The notes beneath the pieces are model-generated. The model was not told where the DNA came from and did not search any database. It worked only from the letters and a program-made list of their open reading frames with translations. From an uncultured Eubacteriales bacterium (GTDB lineage: Bacteria; Bacillota; Clostridia; Christensenellales; Aristaeellaceae), in the NCBI GenBank assembly GCA_902789795.1, contig CADAPM010000001.1:124001-188000 (forward strand): a stretch of 64,000 nt of DNA. Direction: 5' to 3'. The position numbers and the translations under genes were made by a program. This document shows positions 34,550 through 43,721 of this stretch, one piece after another; positions within the stretch are counted from its first letter, which is position 1; each line of letters begins with the position of its first letter.

Positions 34550-36031
34550 TCACACGCTCTTCAGGAACCGCAGGAAGGCGGCCTGGCCTTCGGGCGTGCG
34601 CTTGTACACGCCGGCGTGTTCCAGCACCTGGGAGAACACCAGGCCGGTCTCGTGCCGGAGGATCTCCAGGGCGTTCTCCGCGGTGAACTGATAGTGCTGC
34701 TTCAGCTCTTCCGCCCAGTCCGCGTGCTTTTCGGTGCGCTCGTCGGCCCGGAGGTCGCCGCCGCTCACCAGCGCGTCCGCGACTGCGTGCAGCTCGTCCT
34801 TAAGCCGCGCGGGCAGCACGGCCAGGCCCATGACCTCGATCAGGCCGATGTTCTCCTTCTTGATGTGGTGCAGCTCGGCATGGGGGTGGTATACGCCCAG
34901 GGGGTGCTCGTCGGTGGTCAGGTTGTTGCGCAGCACCAGGTCCAATTCAAACTTCCAGTCCCGCATGCGCGCGATGGGCGTGATGGTGTTGTGGGGCACT
35001 CCGTCGGTCTCTGCCAGAATCAGGGCCGCCTCGTCGGTATAGCCGCGCCACGCACCCAGGATGCGGTCTGCCAGGTCCGCCAGGCGGCCGGCGTCCGCGC
35101 AGGCCAGGCGGATGACCGCCATGGGCCACTTGACGATGCCCGCCGTCACGTCCTCAAAGCCAGGGAATACGAAGGGCGTTTCCACCGGGGCCTTCTCCAT
35201 GGGGAAGGTGTAGTGCCCGCCCTGGAAGTGGTCATGGGCGAGGATGGACCCGCCCACGATGGGCAGGTCGGCGTTGGAACCGACGAAGTAGTGAGGGAAC
35301 TGGCGCACGAAATCCAGCAGCTTGCAGAAGCAGGCCTTGTCGATCTTCATTGGCACATGCTCGCGGTTGAAGCAGATGCAGTGCTCGTTATAGTAGACGT
35401 AGGGGGAATACTGCAAAAACCAGGGCGAACCGTTGATGGTGATGGGGATCACGCGGTGATTCTGGCGCGCGGGATGGTTGACGCGGCCCGCGTAGCCCTC
35501 GTTTTCCGCGCAGAGCTGGCAGCGGGGATAGTCCGCCGCGGGCAGGTTGCGCGCCGCCGCGATGGCCTTGGGGTCCTTTTCCGGCTTGGACAGGTTGATG
35601 GTGATGTCCAGGTCGCCGTATTCCGTGGCGGTCTTCCATTTCACGTCCCGGGCGATGCGGTCACGGCGGATGTAGTTGGTATCCTGGCTGAAGTGATAGT
35701 ACCAGTCCGTTGCCTGGCGCGGGCCTTCCGCGTACCTGGCGTTGAATTCCGCGATCACTTGGCCGGGCCGCGGGGTCAGCCGGCCCATCAGCTCCGTATC
35801 GAACAGGTCACGGTAGACCACGCTGTTCTCCTTGAGCGCGCCGCGGGCGTAAGCGTCGTCGCACAGTGCATCGAGCGCGTCGGCCAGGGGTGCGTCCTCG
35901 GCCACCTCCACCTGGGGCAAAGCGTCACATTTCAGTGCGTCCAGGACGGCGTTGACCGCCCAGATGCGCTCGCATTCCTCGATCAGTCCCGTCTCCTTCG
36001 CGTATTCCACCAGTCTCAAAACCGCATTCAT
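34550..36031 (-). CDS. galT: Galactose-1-phosphate uridylyltransferase, class II
   Basis: A 493-residue class II GalT of the Firmicutes type. It exchanges UMP between UDP-glucose and galactose 1-phosphate. It carries the N-terminal helical region of this class (MNAVLRLVEYAKETGLI) and QATDWYYHFSQDTNYIR. The histidine motifs are PIVGGSILAHDHFQGGHY and the preceding INGSPWFLQYSPYVYYNEHC. CQLCAENEGYAGR is also typical. AGGAG lies 10 bases before the ATG. It faces the mrp gene across a divergent promoter region. Confidence 0.95.
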   Translation of the reverse strand: MNAVLRLVEYAKETGLIEECERIWAVNAVLDALKCDALPQVEVAEDAPLADALDALCDDAYARGALKENSVVYRDLFDTELMGRLTPRPGQVIAEFNARYAEGPRQATDWYYHFSQDTNYIRRDRIARDVKWKTATEYGDLDITINLSKPEKDPKAIAAARNLPAADYPRCQLCAENEGYAGRVNHPARQNHRVIPITINGSPWFLQYSPYVYYNEHCICFNREHVPMKIDKACFCKLLDFVRQFPHYFVGSNADLPIVGGSILAHDHFQGGHYTFPMEKAPVETPFVFPGFEDVTAGIVKWPMAVIRLACADAGRLADLADRILGAWRGYTDEAALILAETDGVPHNTITPIARMRDWKFELDLVLRNNLTTDEHPLGVYHPHAELHHIKKENIGLIEVMGLAVLPARLKDELHAVADALVSGGDLRADERTEKHADWAEELKQHYQFTAENALEILRHETGLVFSQVLEHAGVYKRTPEGQAAFLRFLKSV

Positions 36032-36080
36032 CGCAAGGTCGCTCCTTTATGTTGATCAATTGGTCCGGGTTCCCGGATAG

Positions 36081-36109
36081 ATTATACGGGAAAAGGCGCG
36101 GTTTTTCAA
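36081..36109 (-). promoter_or_regulatory. Promoter for galT
   Basis: On the minus strand TTGAAA (36104-36109), a 17-base spacer and TATAAT (36081-36086). A small CCGGGTTCCCGG palindrome lies at the expected start of the transcript. Confidence 0.72.
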
Positions 36110-36213
36110 GGTGGATGCGCGTTAATCTGCGGCGCGATTTGTTCAGCCTGCGTCATACATGGCTTGGGAACGCGGAAATAGGCGGAGGGGCCTGCGGCGG
36201 GCACATTTTTCCC

Positions 36214-36242
36214 TTGTCTTTTTGCGCATTTCAGGATAGAAT
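36214..36242 (+). promoter_or_regulatory. Promoter for the mrp gene
   Basis: TTGTCT (36214-36219), a 17-base spacer and TAGAAT (36237-36242), about 50 bases upstream of the start codon. Confidence 0.62.
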
Positions 36243-36294
36243 AGCGTGGGCTATGTTTAAGCAGCCTTTATTATGGAAGAACGAGGATGAAATC

Positions 36295-37113
36295 ATGAGC
36301 GAATGCAATCACGACTGCTCTTCCTGCTCCCAGAACTGCGCGGAGCGGGATCCCAGATCTTTGCTGGCGGAGCCCCACGCGGGTGCTTCCTTTGACAAGG
36401 TCATTGCCGTGGTCAGCGGCAAGGGCGGCGTCGGCAAGTCCCTGGTCACCGGCCTGATGGCGGTCTCCGCCCAGCGCGCGGGCTACCAGACGGCCATCAT
36501 GGACGCGGACGTGACCGGTCCCTCGGTGCCGAAAATGTTCGGCATCCACGACAAGGCCATGGGCACCGAGACGGAGATCTACCCCCTGATGAGCAAGACG
36601 GGCATCAAGACCATGTCCCTGAACAACCTGCTGGAGGACGAGACGGCGCCCGTAGTCTGGCGCGGCCCGGTGATCGCCGGCACGGTCAAGCAGTTCTGGA
36701 CGGATGTGGACTGGGGCCGCAACGACGTGATGTTTATCGATATGCCTCCCGGAACCGGCGACGTGCCGCTGACGGTGTTCCAGAGCATCCCCGTGACCGG
36801 GATCATCGTGGTCACCTCCCCGCAGGAACTGGTCTCCATGATCGTGGAGAAGGCTGTGAACATGGCCGGCATGATGAACATCCCGGTCCTCGGCCTGGTG
36901 GAAAACATGAGCTACGCGGTCTGCCCGGACTGCGGCAAGCACATCAACGTCTTTGGCGAGAGCCATGTGGCGGAAGTGGCTGCCAAGTACAGCCTGCCGG
37001 TGCTGGGCCGCATCCCGATCAACCCCAAGCTGGCGGCTGCCTGCGACGCGGGCCTGATCGAGCTGTTCGAAGGCGATTGGCTGGACGCGGCGCTGAAGGC
37101 CGTGATGGGCTGA
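36295..37113 (+). CDS. mrp: Mrp/NBP35-type Fe-S carrier P-loop ATPase
   Basis: About 272 residues from the ATG at 36295 (GAGG 8 bases upstream); the longer frame runs through the promoter. The N-terminus has a cysteine cluster (CNHDCSSCSQNC) as in NBP35-like proteins. The deviant Walker A is VVSGKGGVGKSLVT, with DADVTGPSVPKMFG, DMPPGTGDVPLT, and a C-terminal CPDCGKHINVFG whose CxxC bridges a 4Fe-4S cluster between two subunits. It delivers clusters to apoproteins in the cytoplasm. Together with sufCB it supplies the Fe-S machinery of the window. Confidence 0.95.
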   Translation: MSECNHDCSSCSQNCAERDPRSLLAEPHAGASFDKVIAVVSGKGGVGKSLVTGLMAVSAQRAGYQTAIMDADVTGPSVPKMFGIHDKAMGTETEIYPLMSKTGIKTMSLNNLLEDETAPVVWRGPVIAGTVKQFWTDVDWGRNDVMFIDMPPGTGDVPLTVFQSIPVTGIIVVTSPQELVSMIVEKAVNMAGMMNIPVLGLVENMSYAVCPDCGKHINVFGESHVAEVAAKYSLPVLGRIPINPKLAAACDAGLIELFEGDWLDAALKAVMG

Positions 37114-37116
37114 GCG

Positions 37117-37917
37117 GTGGGCATGACCTTTTGCCCGCTCTACAGCGGCTCCAGCGGCAACTGCACCTATGTGAGCGACGGAAAGACCGGTATCCTGATC
37201 GATGCCGGTCTTTCCGGCAAACAGATCATTGACGCCCTTGATCAGATCGGCGTGCTGCCCGAATCCCTGAGCGGCATCGTGATCACCCATGAGCATTCCG
37301 ACCATGTGAAGGGCGCGGGCATCCTGAGCCGCCGCTTCCACCTGCCCATCTATGCCAATGAAGGCACCTGGCAGGGGATGGCGCGGCAGGTAGGCGCGAT
37401 CCAGCCGGGCATGAACAGGACCTTTGAGACGGGCCGTGATTTTTATATCGACGGCCTGGCGGTGCATCCTTTTTCGATTCCCCATGACGCCAACGACCCG
37501 GTGGGCTTCCGCGTGTACGCGGGGGCACACAGCGTGGCGACGGCCACCGATATGGGCTATGTGCGCAAGGAGGTGCTGGAGGAGCTCCGGGGTACGGACA
37601 TGCTGGTGTTCGAGAGCAATCACGATCCGGACATGCTGTTGCGAAACCCGCACTATACCAGCGCGCTCAAGCAGCGCATCCTGGGCCGCCGCGGTCATCT
37701 GAGCAACGAGGCCTGCGGCAAGGGCATCTGCGCCCTGGCCGAGCGGGATGTGCGGCATGTGATCCTGGGACATCTGAGCGGAGAAAACAATACGCCCGAG
37801 CTGGCGATGGACACGACCCTGGACATCCTGAGCCGGGAGGGGATCACCCCGAACGAGGATGTCAGCGTCTATATGGCGTGGCGCGATCATGTGGGCCAGG
37901 TTTATACGATCACTTGA
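37117..37917 (+). CDS. MBL-fold hydrolase, YycJ/WalJ type
   Basis: A 266-residue metallo-beta-lactamase-fold protein with no signal peptide. The metal motif is THEHSDHVKG, the N-terminus FCPLYSGSSGNCTYV is the YycJ/WalJ signature, and later ligands lie in FESNHDPDML and ILGHLSGENN. In Firmicutes this exonuclease-like protein is usually downstream of walRK; here it follows mrp by 3 bases and precedes comEC instead. The start may be GTG 37117 or ATG 37123. The nuclease role is known for the family, not shown here. Confidence 0.88.
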   Translation: MGMTFCPLYSGSSGNCTYVSDGKTGILIDAGLSGKQIIDALDQIGVLPESLSGIVITHEHSDHVKGAGILSRRFHLPIYANEGTWQGMARQVGAIQPGMNRTFETGRDFYIDGLAVHPFSIPHDANDPVGFRVYAGAHSVATATDMGYVRKEVLEELRGTDMLVFESNHDPDMLLRNPHYTSALKQRILGRRGHLSNEACGKGICALAERDVRHVILGHLSGENNTPELAMDTTLDILSREGITPNEDVSVYMAWRDHVGQVYTIT

Positions 37918-40237
37918 AGCCCTGAGCGGCCGCAGGGCGCGCAGGCCGCTCCTCTGGGCCGCCGCTGCGGCTGCGGCCGGCACCCTGGCGGGTCTGCGCC
38001 TGCCGGGGACGTGGGCCCTTTGGCTTGCAGCGCTGGACGGCGTGCTGGCGTGCGTTACGCTGCTTGCGCGGCCCAAGGGGACGGCGCTGGCGGTCTTTCT
38101 TTCGGCGGCGGTGGTGCTGCTGTTCGCGGCCAGGACCGCTTCTGTCTATGACGCGCTGCTGCCGCCCGAGGGCGACTATACTGCGGAGGGCATCGTCCTG
38201 CAGGAGCCGGTGATCCGGGACAACGGCGGGCATATCTCCGTGCATCTGCGGGATGTGACGGTCTGGAACGAGGCCGGGGATACCTGGCGCCTGGACGGGC
38301 TGTACTGGACCGCTTACCCGGGGCAGGATCCTGAGCTGCCTGTGCCTGGGGCTCTGATCCGCGTGCCGGGACGGCTGTACACGGCCACCGGGCAGCGGAA
38401 CCCCTACGGGTTCGATTATCATCTCTATCTCCGGCAGAACCACCTCTCCGCCGGGTTCTATAACAGCGGCGGATTCGAGACGGTGGAGGAGACGCCGAAG
38501 GGCATCCGGCCTGCCGTGATCCGCGTGAGGGGCTTTCTCCTCAGCCGGCTGGACCAGGCCTTTGGGGAGCACTCCGCCCTGCCGAAAGCCCTCCTGCTGG
38601 GGAAAAGGCAGGTCCTGAGCGAGGACGACCGTGCGGCCTTCGCCCAACTGGGGATCATGCATGTGCTGGCGGTATCGGGCCTGCACGTGTCCCTGCTGGT
38701 GGCGGCCCTGAGCCTCGCGCTCCGGCGCTTCCTGTCCGGGCGGAAGCAGCTGTGGGCCTTCGCGGCGTTCCTGCTGCTCTATGTGCTGCTGCTGGATGGC
38801 CGCGCGTCCGTGCTGCGGGCTTCCATCCTGACCTTTGCCTATCTTTTCCTGCGCAGCCGGGGCAGGAATGGGGATCCGCTGAGCGTCCTGTCTCTGGCGT
38901 TCATGGTGATCCTGCTCCTGTCTCCGATGGACCTGCTGAACGCGGGCTTCCAGCTGTCCTTCGCGGCGGCGGTGGGCATCGTGCTGCTGTTCAGGCCGGT
39001 GAGCCGGGTGACTGAAAAGGTCCTGGGCAGGAAGGCGGGTGGGCTGCTCGCTTCCACCGTGTCGGCGGTGGCGGGGACGGCGCTTCCCTCCATTGAGACC
39101 TTCCACCGTTTTTCGGTGGCGGGCTTCGTATTCAGCCCGCTGGTCTGCGCGTTGCTGGCCTTCCTGCTGCCGCTCTGCCTGGCGGTGCTGCTGGTGAGCC
39201 TCGTCTGGGTGGACGCCGCGAAATGGCTGGCCCTTCCTGTGGGCTGGGCGCTGCAGCTCATGTCGGACGGCGTTTCCGCGGCAGCCCAATGGCCCTATAT
39301 GTCCTTCAATTGTCCTTTGATCCCGCGGTCCTTCTGGCCGCTGATCGTGGCGGCGATCGTCCTCTTTTCGGCCTATGCGCCCCGAAGTTGGAAGGGCAGG
39401 CGAAGGCTGGCGGTGCTGGCGGCGCTGTTCGTGCTCGGCTCGGCTGTGCATCTGTGCACCCTGGATAACGGCCTGGCCTATGTACAGCTGGACGAGGGCA
39501 GCGCGGACTGCGCCGTGATCCAGGACGGACGGCATACCACGGTGGTGGATTGCGGGGAGGACGGGCGCGACCTGAGCGCTTACCTGCTGGCCACGGGCCG
39601 AAGGGTGGATACGCTGGTGCTCACCCACCTGCACACCGACCATTGCCTGGGCGCGCAGGCCCTCATGGACGCCCGCATCCCCATCGGTCATCTGGTGATC
39701 CCCGAGGGCGCGGACCGCGCAGCCGTGTCCGGGGAGGCGCTGCTTTTGCTCGACAGGCTCAGGAAGTACTGCGGCACGGTCACGGCCGCTGCGGCAGGGG
39801 ACGGCTGGCAGACGGAACATGCCCGGGTCCGGGTGCTCTGGCCGGAGCACGGCGGCGTCCGGTCCGGCCGGGATGCCAACGATTACTGCCTCTGCCTGGA
39901 ATACCGGCTGGGGGATACGACCCTGCTGCTGACCGGCGACCTGACGGGGGCTTACGAGCCCTATGTCCGTGCACAGGCGGACGTGCTGAAGGTGGCCCAC
40001 CACGGCAGCCGCAGCAGTACGACAGAGGCCTTCCTGGCGGCGGTCGCTCCGAAGACGGCGATCATCCCCGTTTCTGCCACGTCGGAGGCTGCAGGCCCGG
40101 AAGGCACGGTGCGCGCCCGCCTGGACAAAGCCGGCGTCCATACCTATACTACCGCGCAATGGGGGGCTGTCCGGATCGAGATCACGAAGGACGGCTACCG
40201 GATCATCCCGTTCATCCGGGAAGGAGAGGATCCATAA
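37889..40237 (+). CDS. comEC: DNA-uptake channel ComEC/Rec2
   Basis: About 782 residues from ATG 37889, overlapping the MBL gene by 29 bases; an ATG at 37859 is possible. It has the full ComEC plan: N-terminal helices and an OB-like DUF4131 region, then the polytopic competence domain with HVLAVSGLHVSLLV and LLDGRASVLRASILTFAYL. The C-terminal extracytoplasmic MBL domain has THLHTDHCLGA and VAHHGSRSST. It carries single-stranded DNA across the membrane during transformation. No other competence gene is adjacent, though comEC-holA linkage is common. Confidence 0.94.
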   Translation: MWARFIRSLEALSGRRARRPLLWAAAAAAAGTLAGLRLPGTWALWLAALDGVLACVTLLARPKGTALAVFLSAAVVLLFAARTASVYDALLPPEGDYTAEGIVLQEPVIRDNGGHISVHLRDVTVWNEAGDTWRLDGLYWTAYPGQDPELPVPGALIRVPGRLYTATGQRNPYGFDYHLYLRQNHLSAGFYNSGGFETVEETPKGIRPAVIRVRGFLLSRLDQAFGEHSALPKALLLGKRQVLSEDDRAAFAQLGIMHVLAVSGLHVSLLVAALSLALRRFLSGRKQLWAFAAFLLLYVLLLDGRASVLRASILTFAYLFLRSRGRNGDPLSVLSLAFMVILLLSPMDLLNAGFQLSFAAAVGIVLLFRPVSRVTEKVLGRKAGGLLASTVSAVAGTALPSIETFHRFSVAGFVFSPLVCALLAFLLPLCLAVLLVSLVWVDAAKWLALPVGWALQLMSDGVSAAAQWPYMSFNCPLIPRSFWPLIVAAIVLFSAYAPRSWKGRRRLAVLAALFVLGSAVHLCTLDNGLAYVQLDEGSADCAVIQDGRHTTVVDCGEDGRDLSAYLLATGRRVDTLVLTHLHTDHCLGAQALMDARIPIGHLVIPEGADRAAVSGEALLLLDRLRKYCGTVTAAAAGDGWQTEHARVRVLWPEHGGVRSGRDANDYCLCLEYRLGDTTLLLTGDLTGAYEPYVRAQADVLKVAHHGSRSSTTEAFLAAVAPKTAIIPVSATSEAAGPEGTVRARLDKAGVHTYTTAQWGAVRIEITKDGYRIIPFIREGEDP

Positions 40238-40238
40238 G

Positions 40239-41267
40239 ATGACCCATGACGAATTCTTCAAAAGTCTGAAAGCCGGCACGCCGACCGGGCTGTACCTGTT
40301 TGAAGGCGAGGAGGAGCATATCAAGCGCAGCGCCCTTTCCCAGCTGGAAAGCGCGCTGAACCTTGGCGCGTTTTCGGATATGAACGTCACCGCAATGAAG
40401 GATCCTGACGCGGACAAGCTGATCGCGGCGTCGGAGACCCTTCCTTTTATGTCGGACAAGCGGCTGGTGGTGGTGCGGGAGAGCGGCATGCTTTCCGGCA
40501 AGGCCAAGGATTATGACGAGGCGTCCAGCGCGGAGCGGCTGAAGGATTACCTGCCCGCCCTGCCGGATACCACGGTGCTGGTCTTCTATGTGCGCGGGGC
40601 GGCCGATAAAAGGAAAAAGCTGTACCAGACGATCAAAAAGTGCGGGAAGATCGTCACCTTTGACCGCCTGGATCAGCGCCAGCTGCAGAGCTATATCGCC
40701 AGGACGCTGAAAAAGGCCGGCCTGGCTGTGACATCGGATGCCTGCGACCGGCTCATCTATTCCGTGGGCGACGACCTGACCACCGTGCTGTCGGAGACGG
40801 AAAAGCTGATCGCCTACTGCGACGGGCGGGACAGCGTGACCGCCGACGATATCCGGGCGGTGTGCAGCGCGCGCACGGAATACCGGGTGTTCGAGCTGGC
40901 CCAGACGGTGCTGGAGGGCCGGAGCACCCAGGCCTTTGCCATGCTGCGCGCCCTGCTGACGGATGGGGAGCAGCCCCTGATGCTGCTGGCGCTGCTGAAC
41001 CGCCAGTGCCGGCAGGTCTACGACGCCAAGATCTGTATGAACAAGGGCCAGAACCAGGCGGCCATCGCCGGCATGCTGGGGATCCCGCCCTTCGCGGTCA
41101 AGCAGCTGATGACCCTGGCCCGGATGTACTCCGAGGAGGCGCTCTCCCAGATGGTGCGGCGCTGCACGCAGATCGAGTTTGATGTGAAGGCCGGGCGTCT
41201 CGCAGAAGAGAGTGCCATGGAGCAGGCGATGCTCCACATCCTGTCGCTGAAGGGGAATGCCGCATGA
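40239..41267 (+). CDS. holA: DNA polymerase III delta subunit
   Basis: A 342-residue HolA, the clamp-loader wrench that opens the sliding clamp. It has the family start (GLYLFEGEEEHIKRSAL), MSDKRLVVVRESGML and the central KYIARTL-like segment (LQSYIARTLKKAGL). The C-terminal collar domain has VFELAQTVLEGRSTQAF and LLALLNRQCRQ. The gene starts one base after comEC and overlaps rsmG by four bases (ATGA), so it is part of a coupled operon. Confidence 0.94.
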   Translation: MTHDEFFKSLKAGTPTGLYLFEGEEEHIKRSALSQLESALNLGAFSDMNVTAMKDPDADKLIAASETLPFMSDKRLVVVRESGMLSGKAKDYDEASSAERLKDYLPALPDTTVLVFYVRGAADKRKKLYQTIKKCGKIVTFDRLDQRQLQSYIARTLKKAGLAVTSDACDRLIYSVGDDLTTVLSETEKLIAYCDGRDSVTADDIRAVCSARTEYRVFELAQTVLEGRSTQAFAMLRALLTDGEQPLMLLALLNRQCRQVYDAKICMNKGQNQAAIAGMLGIPPFAVKQLMTLARMYSEEALSQMVRRCTQIEFDVKAGRLAEESAMEQAMLHILSLKGNAA

Positions 41268-41986
41268 GCGAAGTGACGAGAATCCTGACGGAAGCGTTCA
41301 CGGCCTGCGGGGCCGAGGCCTCTATGGAGACCCTGGAGCGCTTTGAGCTGTATCACCGCCTGCTGACCGAGCGGAACCGGCTGATGGACCTGAGCAACGT
41401 GCCCGACGGGGAGATGCCCCGCCGGCACTACCTAGACAGCATCCTTCCGATCCTCCGGTATCCTGATCTGATCGGAGCAGAAGACAGCATCCTGGACGTG
41501 GGCTCCGGGGCGGGCCTGCCGGGGATCCCGCTGGCGATCCTCCGCCCAAACCAGCCGGTGACGCTCTTGGAGGCCAATGGCCGGCGCTGCGACTTCCTGC
41601 GGGAAGTGATCGAGCGGCTGGGTCTGTCCCATGCGGCGGTGCTGGAGGCCCGGGCCGAAACGGCGGGGCGCGACGAAGGCCACCGGGAGCGGTACGACGT
41701 GACGGTCTCCCGGGCGGTGGCGGCGCTGCCGGAGTTGCTGGAATATATGCTGCCCCTCACGCGCGTAGGGGGCAAGGCCCTGTGCTGGAAAGGGAAGAAG
41801 GCTGAGGAGGAGATGGCCCTGTCGGCGCCCGCCGCCCTGCAGCTGGGCAGAGCGGCACTGACGGCGTTCCCTTATGGGCAGGCGGAGGGCGATGGTGTGC
41901 TGATCCGCGCGGAAAAGCAGGCCCCGACGCCCGCCAACTACCCCCGGAGGACGGGGATCCCCCATAAGCGGCCGATTCTTTCGTAA
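41264..41986 (+). CDS. rsmG: 16S rRNA (G527) N7-methyltransferase RsmG
   Basis: A 240-residue SAM-dependent methyltransferase, which modifies G527 (E. coli numbering) in the decoding region of 16S rRNA. The SAM motif is ILDVGSGAGLPGIPLAI, preceded by the RHYLDSI segment and followed by YDVTVSRAVAALPELLEYMLPL. The N-terminal helices (YHRLLTERNRLMDLSNV) are typical. ATGA overlap with holA. In many Firmicutes it sits near the replication origin; here it does not. Confidence 0.96.
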   Translation: MSEVTRILTEAFTACGAEASMETLERFELYHRLLTERNRLMDLSNVPDGEMPRRHYLDSILPILRYPDLIGAEDSILDVGSGAGLPGIPLAILRPNQPVTLLEANGRRCDFLREVIERLGLSHAAVLEARAETAGRDEGHRERYDVTVSRAVAALPELLEYMLPLTRVGGKALCWKGKKAEEEMALSAPAALQLGRAALTAFPYGQAEGDGVLIRAEKQAPTPANYPRRTGIPHKRPILS

Positions 41987-41991
41987 AGGGC

Positions 41992-42020
41992 TTGCTATTC
42001 ATGATCGAACGTAGTATAAT
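41992..42020 (+). promoter_or_regulatory. Promoter for the zinc-ribbon protein gene
   Basis: TTGCTA (41992-41997), a 17-base spacer and TATAAT (42015-42020), 42 bases before the start codon. Confidence 0.7.
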
Positions 42021-42061
42021 GCCGTTGCTTTTTACGGCAATATACCTTGAGGAGGGTCAGT

Positions 42062-42484
42062 ATGGGCTTTGTAAAATGTCCGCGCTGCGAGTTAAATTAT
42101 ATTGAAGAATCAGAGGGATTCTGCAAGATCTGCAAACGCGAGATGCAGGGCGAGAACAGCTCGGACGATGTGGAGCTGTGCACGATCTGCAACGAGCGTC
42201 CCGCGATCCCGGGCCGGGATATCTGCCTGGTCTGCCTGAAAGAGATGAACGTGGGTGCCGATGACGACACGGACGACCTGGATCACGAAGAGGAAGCGGT
42301 GGGGACTGTGGATGAGAACGCCATCGGCTCCATCGATCCGGTGAGCTCCATGGACGAGATCATGCCGGATATCAACGACGATATCCCCGAAGGCGAGTAT
42401 TCTGAGATCGAAAACGAACTCTCCCTGGAAGCGATCGGGGATGAAGAAGAGGAAAAATCGGACGAGGAAGAAGAAAGCGAGTGA
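42062..42484 (+). CDS. Small acidic double zinc-ribbon protein
   Basis: About 140 residues; the ATG at 42062 follows GAGGAGGG. The first 61 residues hold four CxxC pairs (CPRC, CKIC, CTIC, CLVC), enough for two zinc ribbons. The remaining 80 residues are highly acidic and low in complexity, ending in a Glu/Asp/Ser run. No enzyme motif is visible. Such proteins may bind nucleic-acid machinery or chaperone it; no function is assigned. The metallophosphoesterase gene starts 4 bases after its stop, so the two are probably co-transcribed. Confidence 0.75.
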   Translation: MGFVKCPRCELNYIEESEGFCKICKREMQGENSSDDVELCTICNERPAIPGRDICLVCLKEMNVGADDDTDDLDHEEEAVGTVDENAIGSIDPVSSMDEIMPDINDDIPEGEYSEIENELSLEAIGDEEEEKSDEEEESE

Positions 42485-42487
42485 CCT

Positions 42488-43195
42488 GTGAGGGTATTTG
42501 CGATAGGCGACCTGCATCTTGAGGGCGGACAGGATAAGCCCATGAGCGTGTTCGGGGAGCAGTGGGAAGGCCACTTTGAAAAGATCAGGACGGATTGGCT
42601 CGCCAGGGTCGGTCCGGAGGATCTGGTGCTGATCCCCGGGGATATTTCCTGGGCCATGCAGCTGGAAGACGCTCTCCCTGACCTCGGACGGATCGCCGAG
42701 CTGCCGGGCAGGAAGGTCCTGCTGCGGGGCAACCACGATTACTGGTGGTCCGGCATCGGGCGGCTCAGGTCGGTGCTGCCGGAAAACATGTACGCCGTGC
42801 AGAACGACGCACTCAGCTTTGGCGAAGTCACTGTGGCGGGCACCCGCGGGTGGACGCTTCCGGGGCCTGGTGTATCCGAGGACGATGAACGCATCTACCG
42901 GCGGGAAACGGCCCGCATGCAGCTGTCCCTCGGCCAGGCGGCTGGCAGGGGCGGCACGCTCCTGGTGATGGCCCACTATCCTCCGGTGGGGGAGAACGGG
43001 GCTGAAACCGAGGTGTCCCGGCTGATCTGCGACTCCGGGGCCAGATACTGTGTGTACGGTCACCTGCACGGGCCTTCAGGCCGGAGCGCCTTCAATGGCT
43101 GGCTGGAGAACACCGAGTTCGCCTGCGTTTCCTGCGATCAGCTGGGCTTCCGGCTGAAGGAGCTGTCTCTGGACGTCGGGAGCGCGGAAGACTGA
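42488..43195 (+). CDS. Metallophosphoesterase, calcineurin-like
   Basis: A 235-residue phosphoesterase starting with GTG. The dimetal motifs are in order: FAIGDLHLEGG, IPGDISWAMQLEDA, LLRGNHDYWW, MAHYPPVG and YGHLHGPSG. There is no signal peptide or membrane segment, so it is cytoplasmic. The length and the ISWAM segment match a Firmicutes family annotated only as metallophosphoesterase; the substrate may be a nucleotide or a phosphoprotein. It ends the operon begun by the zinc-ribbon gene. Confidence 0.9.
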   Translation: MRVFAIGDLHLEGGQDKPMSVFGEQWEGHFEKIRTDWLARVGPEDLVLIPGDISWAMQLEDALPDLGRIAELPGRKVLLRGNHDYWWSGIGRLRSVLPENMYAVQNDALSFGEVTVAGTRGWTLPGPGVSEDDERIYRRETARMQLSLGQAAGRGGTLLVMAHYPPVGENGAETEVSRLICDSGARYCVYGHLHGPSGRSAFNGWLENTEFACVSCDQLGFRLKELSLDVGSAED

Positions 43196-43415
43196 GCCAC
43201 ATCGCAAACCCCAAAAAGGATCGGGCCGCGCTATCCGGAAAACGCTTTCACTATCAGGAATTGGGGATGAGCGCCCGAATCTGCCCCGGTGGCGGGAGGA
43301 CCCCGTCCGGAACCTAAAATTGTAACCCTTGGTGGGCATGAAGAACCGAAAAGTGGCGCCTGATTCCCTTTATTGATTCAAAAATCGGCAATTACAAACG
43401 AATAATGACAAATTG

Positions 43416-43455
43416 AGCTCATGATTTCCCTAAAAGTGGAAATCATGAGCTTTTT
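43416..43455 (+). terminator. Terminator hairpin upstream of mraZ
   Basis: A perfect 14-bp stem (AGCTCATGATTTCC at 43416-43429 with 43438-43451), an 8-base loop and TTTTT on the plus strand. It is 220 bases after the nearest stop codon, so it may end an untranslated RNA. Confidence 0.85.
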
Positions 43456-43546
43456 CATTTGCTGCGCGTTGAATTGGAGCATGCAGCCCCAAAAACACAC
43501 GGCGGTGGAACGATTCCCAAAAAAATAGAGATCGTAAAAACGTCAA

Positions 43547-43586
43547 TGTGCACAACTGAATACATAGTAACTGTGCAAATTGCACA
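43547..43586. promoter_or_regulatory. Two TGTGCA palindromes, candidate operators
   Basis: TGTGCACA (43547-43554) and the 15-base palindrome TGTGCAA-A-TTGCACA (43572-43586) share the half-site TGTGCA. Their centres are about 28-29 bases apart. They lie between the terminator and the mraZ promoter. Confidence 0.55.
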
Positions 43587-43721
43587 TTAAAGAACGGGAT
43601 TTTGTCTCAAAAACGAACTTTTCGACCGGATGATCCGCCGGATGGGGGAACTTGCCCAAAAAAGTCCCCCCAAAACTACAAATAGCTGGGAATGAGACGC
43701 AAAACTGAAAAAGATTATTGC

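Noticed and set aside
37910..40507. 865-codon minus-strand frame opposite comEC
   Set aside because: Arg/Gln/His-rich antisense shadow of a GC-rich gene; comEC motifs on the plus strand are unambiguous.
43237..43250. CcpA (cre) site as a firm call
   Set aside because: It matches 13 of 14 positions but lies about 480 bases from the mraZ promoter with no nearby promoter, so it is kept only as part of the gap description.
43644..43670. GGGGG/CCCCC hairpin as a terminator
   Set aside because: No T-run follows on either strand and the stem has a bulge; it is only noted as structure in the gap.
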